Source: Rutstroemia sp. NJR-2017a BVV2 (taxonomy: Eukaryota; Ascomycota; Leotiomycetes; Helotiales; Rutstroemiaceae). Taken from it: DNA of 64,000 nucleotides. The stretch lies in contig NJPS01000004.1 in assembly GCA_002946415.1 (NCBI GenBank), positions 1,059,001-1,123,000 on the forward strand, read 5' to 3'. The position numbers and the translations under genes are program-made. The notes beneath the pieces were generated by a model. The model had not been told where the DNA came from. It was given only the letters and a program-made list of their open reading frames with translations, and did not search any database. Shown one piece after another: positions 55,632 through 64,000 of the stretch. Each line of letters begins with the position of its first letter. Position 1 is the first letter of the stretch.

Positions 55632-57231
55632 AGTGGATGGATGGATGGTGGGGGGTGAGAGGGGGGAATGGAGGGGGGGTGAAAGGGGGGAGAGGATGCG
55701 GTAGGGACTCGGGAGAGAGTAGAGTGTGGGGGGAGGGGAGAGGCACCTAGGTGATAAGTAGTGTAGCGTATTGTAGTATACTAATAATTCTACGCAATCA
55801 CTCACGGTGGTGATGGATGAAGTATTCTCTTGTTCTTCTCGTCTGGTTTTCCGGGTTGTGCTTATGCTTCTGTTTGTGCTTCTGGGTGTGCTTGTGCATA
55901 TATGTCACTTACTCCTACAGGTAAGGTAGTGGTGATGCTGATGGGTTCAGTATCACGCTATAGCTATAGTGGGAAGGAACTGGGTTACGGTGCGTGATAG
56001 GTACATACTGATGCTGAGTCTGCGTTTTGAATAGATCTATGTTGAATTTTGGTGGTTGTAAGTTATTCGTTGTGTAAGTAGGGTATGCTGGTGGGTGCGT
56101 ACATCGTATACCTTCATTCATTCCTTTCGCTCTGGCTGGATAGATAGATGTGTGGAGAGAAGTTATGGGGAAAGATCCAAGATGCCAAGAAAGAAACACC
56201 AAACAGTGCGCGTGAGGTGGGATAGGACTTGGTTTTTCTTGTTTGGTGTTGGTATTTCTGGTTAGGTAGTGTGAGCATATACACTTTCCCTTTTCCACTT
56301 CCTCATCTGCCGTTTGTCTGTTCGCTGTGTGTTGTGTGTCTTTGAAGGCAGGGCTTTGCTTTGCCTTGTAGGTCTCGGGTCTACGTATGGTAGGTATGTT
56401 GAGAGGTTCTGGGGGGGGGGGGAGGGTTGCTGAGAGAGATAGTGAAGCAGTGATAGCTTGAAGTGAGGGAGGGGGATAGGAGGTTGTGTGTATGTGTGGT
56501 TTTTGAGGGATGGATGGTAGGTGAGGTGAGGTGAGGTGAGGTGGATGCGATCATATTGGCTGGCTGGTTTGGATGGGTTGGGTTAGGTTGGTTTGAGTTA
56601 GGGAAGTGAAGATGGGGGAATATGAAAGGAAGGGGTGGATTTCAAATTGAGTTTGAATAATATGAGGTGAAGTGAGAAAAGAGAAGGGGAGATTGAGATG
56701 GATGGATGGATGGAGGAGAGAAGCGGAGAGCAGAGAGGAACTATGATGATCTTGATCCTATACACAAACATGAATCATCTTGTCGGCTTTGACCAAGACG
56801 TTTTGGTTTTGGTAGGATCACAGAGTCTGCAGCTGATATATATACATTCAGTGCTTGGAATAAACTCTGCCATAGACGTAGCTGCAGATGCATTAGATCA
56901 TGGAGCAGAGTGAGGTGGACAGATGCTTAGATATGTATTTACCTCCACAGACAAAATAGAGTAGACGGAGAGGATGGAGAATGGATATTGTCAAAGAGAG
57001 AATAAGTAAGGACTTCGTGTTACCACTCAGGTCAGAGAGAGACAGAGAGGAAAGAGAAATGGAGCCCAGGGAGGGAGGGAGTGAGTTTGCGAGTTCTGGG
57101 AAACAGCTTTCCTGATAGAGTTGGGTTTGAAAGCCAGTGGGTTTGATGAGTGGGATTAGTTAATGAGGTGAAAAGGAGTAGATTAGGAGGAGAAGAGAGC
57201 GGGTGGGTTTTCATTGAGGGAGATAGGAATA

Positions 57232-57262
<31 letters not shown>

Positions 57263-58045
57263 GGTGGTGATAGTGGTATGAGTTGGTGTCTAGATAGAGG
57301 GGGCATGGGGACCAGCTGATTAGATTTAATGCAAAAGAAAGGAAATGGACCTGCTCTTTTTGATCTTTCGCTTGATATAAGTTTACATAGGTTGTGATGA
57401 TGAAGACGATATAAACTACATGCGATCTTCTGTGTTTGTTAGTTTGTCCGTAACATATCCATGGGCATCAAAAGAACGTCAAGTGTATACTTCATGCAAT
57501 AGTCTCGACCAGTCGTTTGAAAACGAGAATTTCCATTTCCAGGGAGTTACATTACAATACGCTTTTCCGTCCGTCCGTCCGTCACCCCATCCATCTCCAT
57601 TCCCATCCATTTCCCCCGGTCCCCCTCCTCATCTCATCTCATCATCTTGGCACATGTATATCATAAACGCAGAATCAGTAAGTAAAACAGAGAAGCAAGT
57701 AAAAAATCCATCTGACGTCCATGCCCTAGCTGCCAGAGAGAGCCCCCAAACGCGCCATATAATATTGTAACAGGGAATAAGTAAAAAAAAAGTCCCAAGC
57801 ACCCCACCACATAATGCATGTTTTCCCTTTTCTTTCCCATCTATGACCAGAGAAACATACAGTATAATGTGAAGGCAAGAATCCAACGCGTAGAAAAACA
57901 AGAAACGTAAAGTATAAAACGCTATGCGAGAACTCCCAAGGCCCGAAAGGTGATGTATAGCAACAGAGGCCGTAGGAGTTGATACTCGCGGAGCCGCCCG
58001 CACGTATTAATCAAAGAGAATCGTTACAGCAAGTTGAAAATCCAC
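55632..58045. other. 2.4-kb gene-free region with microsatellites and a G12 run
   Basis: No credible gene. Contains a 12-base G run at 56411-56422, a GGTGA pentamer array at about 56519-56542, GGAT units near 56698, and a TTG/GTG trinucleotide array at 57232-57269. It lies between the 3' ends of Swc4 and the fusion gene. Confidence 0.6.
57232..57269. repeat. TTG/GTG trinucleotide microsatellite
   Basis: A run of GTT units turning into seven or more GTG units without interruption. Confidence 0.85.
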
Positions 58046-60428
58046 TCATTCTTGTGGTGGATAAAGACCTCGAATCACTCTTGCTGGGTTACCGCAGACG
58101 ACAGTATATGGTGGGACGTCCTTCAGAGAACGTTAGTGTTATTGTTCAAACATTCGGCAGAAGAAATCAAACATACCCTTGTAACAATGGAACCAGCTCC
58201 CACCGTGCTACCCTTTCCGATAGTTCGGCCAGGCAAGATCGTGACTCCACCACCAATCCAACAATCAGGATCAATCGTAATTTTCCTTCCCAAGTTTGGA
58301 CCGCGTGATCCCAATCTTCTCTTTGGATCGATGTGCAGCGTCGCGGTGTAGATATTGACATTTGGTCCAATGTTACATCTATCACCAATCTTTACTTCAC
58401 AGGTATCGAGAATCGTGCAGTTCTTTCCAATCGCAACATCTTGGCCGATGCTGATGTTGTAACCATAATCGCAATTGAAAGGAGCTTCTACAACCACATT
58501 ATCGCCTACTTTACCGACTGGGGTGATTGGTGATGCTTGGGTAGGAGAAATGACGTGATCCCTGGGTTGCAAGATATCTCGGAAAAGACGTGCCCGTTCT
58601 TCAGGTGATACTCCATTGTTGGGGTTTGTGCTACTATTGAAACGCCAGCAGGCTCCGTTGCATCGTTCGCGTTCGAGAACAAGTTCTTTGTCGAAGGGGA
58701 AATAATGACGACCTGCCAACATTTCCTCCTTTTGAGTTCGTTGTCGGCTAGCAGGATGAGAAAGTGCTAGCTGAGCAGCAACCTGAGCACTGCTGTGAGG
58801 GCTATCTGGATGTACCTGAGGGTGCAATAGATGGGGCAATGTAGAAGACGAAGGCTCGCGGCCAGGATGAGGTGTGCTAGCCTCAGCCTCTGCTCGCTCG
58901 GTTCTCGAAACATCATTGTAGGGCCCTACTCTTTGAGAATCGTATTTGTGACGATCTGGGTAGCCGGAGTTTGATGCACTGAGAGGCGTTGACGTCTGAT
59001 GAGCTGAATACGCGGATCCTGGGAGTCGCGAAGCCTCTGGGCTGTTGACAGAGGCACTTGGCAGTGACGTTGCGCTTTGCTGATCTTCTCCGTCCATTAA
59101 AGCGCGGCTGTGTTGCGGGTCTACACGCAAATTTTGTCCACGATACCCGGGTAACGGTTCTCGACGGGAACTGACTGGTTGAGGCCCATAGGGTGATGCT
59201 GCCGGGTATGAAGAAGGGCTCTCGTACTCGGTTTTTGATTGCAATGGAATAGGTGGCTGCTTCTGTTCGGATTTTGGCCAGGAACCACGTTGCTGATATC
59301 CTGAGCATACAAATCCACCACGAAGACAGTTGTTACCTCGATGTACGTTAGTATCTGCGTAGTAAATTCTGTTTCCTTAGCACGCATGCTTAGACGCGAC
59401 TTACATTCTGGTCTAGTCTCGTCGCATTTCTTCTTTCGTCTCCTGCAAGTCATGCACCCGGTCTTGGTGCGATTGCTGAAATTTCGCTTCCTCTTCTTTG
59501 GATCTTGTTGCGCCGACTGTGCCGATAGTTCTCTCCTTTCCTGAGGATACGCAGAATATGGATCGGCTGATCTATCATCGTCACCAGAAAGCGTGCGACG
59601 GTCGTAATCATGCTGTTTGGCTGCATCCATACTTTGTGAGGCTCTCTGGAGCACCTCTCCAATATGTTCATCTGAGTTCACATGTGAATGATGAGGATAC
59701 TGCGATCGTGAGTGCCACATATCACTGGAAGATGAATCTCTACTAGGCTCATTAGCAGACATGAATTGTCGGTACTGAGCATCGGATGCGTATGAATCCC
59801 GTGATTCCGTGTGAGATTTCGGTCGAGCACTTCCATCTTCACGAGCGGCGTCGGAGTCGGTGGTTGCTGTTGTTGGCGTTGCTTTGGTAGAGTTTGGCAA
59901 GGCATGACTATGGTATGAATTTGCAGAAGATGATCCCTGGTCCATTGAGCTTGACCTCTTTCGTTTGTGGGACCCTTCCTCAGAGTAACCATTTGAGTTT
60001 TGGCTGGTATTCATTTGACGATCAGGTAAGTGAGTTCTTTCTCCGTTCGCCGAATGCCAGTCCTGGTCTTGATTGGTGGTGATTGTCAATCTCTCGTGAC
60101 CAGGAGGTGAGACTCGTGGGTGGCCGTTTACTCGATCGTCAGAACCTCTTCTTTGCAACGCGCTTCCATTTACACCATTCGAATTTCCATTGCCGTTCGT
60201 TGCAGCCACGCTTCCATTCTGATCCCTTCCGTTAACCGCAGTAAATCTAGCTGTAGGTGACTCGGCCTGCTTCTCCCCATCATCTTGGTTTGCCATTTTC
60301 GACATGCTGCGAGAATTTTGGGAAGTATGGTCACCTTCTCTAGAAGTACTTAAAATTTCTCGTGCAAGATCCACAAGATCCTGTCGTCCAAGGGGACTCT
60401 CTTCTGTAACTGTGTTAGGCGCCTTCAT
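58046..60428 (-). CDS. Fusion: Zn2Cys6 DNA-binding domain plus maltose-acetyltransferase-type domain, 752 aa
   Basis: Three exons (60428-59405, 59336-58177, 58120-58046), all GT...AG and in phase. Residues 1-320 are polar, low-complexity and Ser/Asn/Gln-rich with a basic KKRKRNFSNRTKTG just before the zinc cluster. Intron 1 splits the cluster: GCMTCRRRKKKCDETRPE then CNNCLRGGFVC, an exact C-X2-C-X6-C-X6-C-X2-C-X6-C. After a 220-residue disordered linker comes a MAC block (EEMLAGRHYFPFDKELVLER) and hexapeptide repeats (VVVEAPFNCDYGYNISIG, IGKNCTILDTCEVKIG, CWIGGGVTILPGRTIG, STVGAGSIVTRDVPPYTVV, GNPARVIRGL). The fold should be a trimeric left-handed beta-helix acetyltransferase. A single gene is supported by the frame across both introns. 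The canonical catalytic His position reads TATLHIDP rather than TATHPID. Confidence 0.9.
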
Positions 60429-63400
60429 CCAAGTTGATCCGTCTCTTTAGCGATCAACAAATGAGAAGGTTTCTCTTCGGCGGCTAAACGTACGATGTAA
60501 AAATAGCTGGTATATTAAGGAACTATTGTTCCAATTGGGAAAACACGAATAGTAATCAATGTAGATCACGTTCTTCCCGTCTGGCGGAATTCTTGACGAT
60601 GGTCCGTCAATTCCGATGAAAAACGAGGAATGTCAGTTTCCTGCGATTCCTTCCTCACAGATAGCACTTCTCAACTTCCGAGTCGATTCGATTCACACAA
60701 AATTTAATCCCACAACACAGCCAAAACACGTTTCGAGATGATCGATTCTTTGAGTCTGTTCTCCAATCAATTTTCCTAATCCCAAGATCGTTTCGTTTCG
60801 TTCCGTCCCGTTGGTCAGTTGCGCGTCAGGTGAAACAGGGCGAATCAAGGAGAATGTCTTATCAACACAAAAACATTTGGAAACTCCTGGACTTGCTGAG
60901 CTGACTGTCGATGGTTTTCCCTCGGCCGAATTGATTTACCCAGGTTCCAAAGGTCGAAGTGAAGTTGAAACACTTGGTTGGTCGTTTGAATGATTGAGTG
61001 GTTAAAGAGAGGACAAGTCAGTGACGAAGAAATGCCCGATGGTCAGAAGTATTTCCAAGTGGTGTCGGCCAGGAAGAAAGAATGCAACAAATGATCGAGA
61101 TCTTGTTGTATCTCAATGACATTGACTTTGTTGCTCACGTGGATTTGAAAGAAAGTATCTTGGATGGAAGGATGGTGTGGAATGGGCCAGCCAAAGTCGG
61201 GGAATCGTGAATTTGAAAATCTTCTAGAATGAACAGAGAAGTACTAAATGCAGAAGATTATCGGTAGGGGACGAGAGTACTTTTGTATATGGCTGGTTGA
61301 GGACGATTATGGTTATTTCAATGGCTTCAAGTGCGTCGCGGTAGTTCTTAGAATAGAAACGGCCGGACAGGACGGGGTGGGTAAAGGAAGTAGTGGAGGT
61401 GACGGTGGAGGTAGAGGTGGTGGGTGGTGGTGGGTGGGCGAATACCTTCGTGCGGAAATAGGCGTGAGGCGAGGCGAGGCGAGGCGAGGAAGATCGAAGT
61501 TGGACGACAGGGAAATAATAAAATAGGATAACGAGAGATAGTTTCGTGAGCGCGAGCAAGTGCGTGAGCGAGTAAGTGAGCAAGTGCGTTATGGAGTTGT
61601 TCACAGAAAAGCCATGTAGTCGACCCAGCAGATTGGTACCGGCGAGTTGGTAAGGTGAGGACGAGATGACGGAGCTGCAAAGAAATTAAAAAAAGAGAGA
61701 AAGATTGGGCGTTGGGGTTCCTGGAGCGCAATATATTATTGACGAGCGCGAGCGTCTGTAGGTTATTCAAGGTTATTCGACTTTAACCTGGCTGGCTAGC
61801 ACGGCTAGCTCTCTTAGTACGGGACTACTACCGCAGCTGGTAAGTGCAGAGCCCAGAGTGCAGAGTGCAGAGTGCAGCGTCCAGTCCAGACAGAAAACAG
61901 TACGGATAACTCTCGCTCTGCACGCTCCTTTCGATTCGTTGACTGTTGGTCTCTTTACTCTTTTGCTGCTCTCTCTTCTCTCTTCTTTTCTCTTTATCCT
62001 CTATCCTCTATCCTCTATCTTCTATCCTTCGTCTTTTACCCGTTATCATTCAACTTGTCTTCATGTTCGTAACCAAGTTCTATGGATTCAAATCCATTTA
62101 ATGCCTCGTAGATTAATCCAGGACAGACGCGTCCAGAACTGTCATTGGGTGGTTTGTTGTTTATTGGATCCAGATTAGCCTTGGGAGGACAAGATGGGAC
62201 AGACTCATTCACACTCCCAGGCTCAGATGGGCTCGGATGGCATGCCCTCCTTGCTCCTTGCTCCTTGCTCCCTGCTCCCTGCTAACCTGGAATTTCTAAG
62301 CTCCCAGTTCTAAGTTGCTCCCACATAACTTAGCAGCGCAGCCCAAGGCCAAGTACGATTGCTCGGTGGCTTTTTCTAAAGTGGGCCCCATGTAGCGCGC
62401 CTATTGCGGAACTGCGAAGGCAAATGGTCGCTAGAAGAAAATCCTCGGCGGTTCAGCTTGGGACGGTTACGGCTACCTTTTTTATCCTGACCCTGGGAAA
62501 GGCGTCGGAATACGTCTACCTGTACTCCTGGACTCCTGGACTCCTGGAGCGTGATGAGTAACGAGCGATGGGGACAAGAGAGTGGATCATGCCCATTACC
62601 AAGGGAGGGGACCGTTTCAAACGAACGAAGATAATATATAAAGTACGGTACTTGCTATATATTTGAGATGCCAAAAGCAGGAGGAGCTCGATTCATCCAT
62701 CCATCACGTCCAGCCTCCATCCGGAGTGCGTTCCTTAGATTACATTAGGTGGGCAGTAATAGCCGTGGTCGAGATGCGCAGGAAAGGAAGTATAATCCAA
62801 GGCTTGTTCGCCTGTTCCCATCGTAAATGTATGTACTGTACCCGCGGTCGGCCGATCGGTCAGTCAGCCAGTCAGTCAGTCCGCCATATCAGCCCAAAAA
62901 TATGATAGTCCTAAGTTATTCGAGATTACCTGCTATGTATAGCACGCTTCATTATTTCTATTTCTTCTGCTGCTTCTTGTGCCCTGCCTACGCAGGCAGT
63001 TCCTTATATACTTTGTACGTGGTTTTTATACACCGTAAGTTGGGATTTTGCGTGGAACCAGCTGATACTAGGAATCTGGGACCCATAATACACACCCAAC
63101 TAACCTGGTCTTATGTCTTGCCTAGAGAAAGCCTACCACTGCGACTGCTTGCTGCGTTTCTCGGAAGAGGCAAAATTACCTCTAAAGACCGCATCACAAT
63201 TTGGACGACGTACCTAATTGCCACTGTGTTGCCCCGATAGGTCTACCGTGAGAGTAGTGGCATGATTGATAATGATAACTGTGCCCAGCGGCCATTTGAA
63301 TTCCGAGCAGGCCTCCTTGTTCGCAAAGCATTGATTCACGCCAACTGTGAAATGCACCAGACGTACCCAGTTCCCCAACCAGCCAATGAGCAGCGGTATC

Positions 63401-64000
63401 AGGAGAGAGCTGAGCGGCTGCTCGCTTTTTTGCGAAGCACTGCATCAGCGCCATTCTGAGGCACATCACATCTCCGCGTACTACCCGCGACGCTGGGATC
63501 CCTGTTTCTGTCATCTTGCGTGCGTTTGATTGGGTGCGCCTCAATACTTTGCTTTCGGCGGTTATCTCGATTAGGCAAGGCTACAATTCACTCGCGGACC
63601 AACAATTTCTAGAGTTTCTCTAGAGTCTCTCGACTGTGAGAAGCGTGCACAAGCTTCGATCCGGCAAAACACAAGAATTTCTGCGAGCAAGGAAAAAGAG
63701 GCGAGAACCAGTAGGGAACGTACTCAGATACTTTAGGTGCGTCCGTTGATTGCGCACCTGGGTACAAGTAGCAATCTAGCAATCTAGCAATCTAGCTGTC
63801 TGGAATCGCTCACATCACATTACGAAGTACGAACTAACTTTCCCGATCGAGGCTGTGCCATGGTACATTCGCGTCACATTGCGTTTCCTGAACCCCTAGT
63901 CGCTATTACACTGTTCCTCAATTGCAGCACACAAATCTTTCCTCTACGTGACTCTGATTTATCCAGCCAGGGTCAGCAATTTTACAAACCACTTAATCTG
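60429..64000. other. Right-end region without a supported gene
   Basis: The first kilobase is the promoter and 5' leader of the fusion gene (minus strand). The rest has only short unsupported frames. Small tandem repeats: GAGGC x4-5 at about 61467-61489, GTGCAGA-type units near 61857-61876, TGCTCCT x5 at about 62246-62283, ACTCCTGG(G) x3 near 62524-62548, and CAATCTAG x3 near 63771-63796. No transposon ends were found here. Confidence 0.5.
62246..62283. repeat. 7-bp tandem repeat, about five copies
   Basis: Head-to-tail TGCTCCT/TGCTCCC units in the right-end spacer. Confidence 0.7.

Noticed and set aside
61224..61770. Overlapping minus-strand frames of 126 and 140 aa
   Set aside because: Low-complexity Leu/Thr/Ser and His-rich text from GGT/GAGGC repeats; no domain.
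62827..63240. 137-aa plus-strand frame near the right end
   Set aside because: Translation is unlike a real protein, and no splice-supported extension is visible.

Overview
This window looks like nuclear DNA from a filamentous ascomycete (Pezizomycotina; a leotiomycete would fit, but that is inference). The genes are split by short introns, mostly about 45-90 nt, with GT...AG ends and fungal branch-site-like motifs. The protein families are typical of the group: two Zn2Cys6 regulators, a 2EXR protein, a fungal rhodopsin-like membrane protein, a DHA2-type MFS pump, a TOK-type potassium channel and a Yck-type casein kinase. I see no tRNA, rRNA or CRISPR. All exon coordinates were worked out by hand from splice motifs and reading frame.

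Left third (1-16,300) is accessory in character: a partial minus-strand gene, an orphan protein, a NADAR-domain gene with a minisatellite in its promoter region, a 354-bp hAT-type MITE, a 14-exon MFS transporter convergent with a Zn2Cys6 factor, a small membrane protein, a 2EXR protein and a rhodopsin-like membrane protein. Around 16,200-16,950 there is a nested repeat: LTR-like remnants interrupted by a 594-bp Mutator-like element with about 90-bp terminal inverted repeats and a perfect 9-bp target duplication. It ends 56 bp before the start codon of an SRPK-like kinase.

Middle (16,900-45,400): the kinase, an Asp-nucleophile alpha/beta hydrolase, a CYP52/86-like P450, a methyltransferase-like membrane protein, Rad4/XPC, the TOK potassium channel, the U3 snoRNP protein Mpp10, an SPX-domain membrane protein, an AFG1-type ATPase and nucleoporin Nup133. 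Several pairs are divergent and share a promoter region (Rad4/TOK, AFG1/Nup133).

Right third (45,400-64,000): gene-poor, microsatellite-rich spacers of 2.4-4.4 kb separate a Yck1/2-type casein kinase I, a p24 alpha-subfamily cargo receptor divergent from the SWR1/NuA4 subunit Swc4, and a three-exon gene whose product fuses a complete Zn2Cys6 DNA-binding domain to a maltose-acetyltransferase-type (MAC plus left-handed beta-helix) C-terminus. That fusion, the two nonautonomous transposons with intact target duplications, and the nuclear-looking NADAR protein are the items most worth following up. The housekeeping genes (Rad4, Mpp10, Nup133, AFG1, Yck, Swc4, p24) do not form a pathway, and no biosynthetic cluster backbone gene is present.
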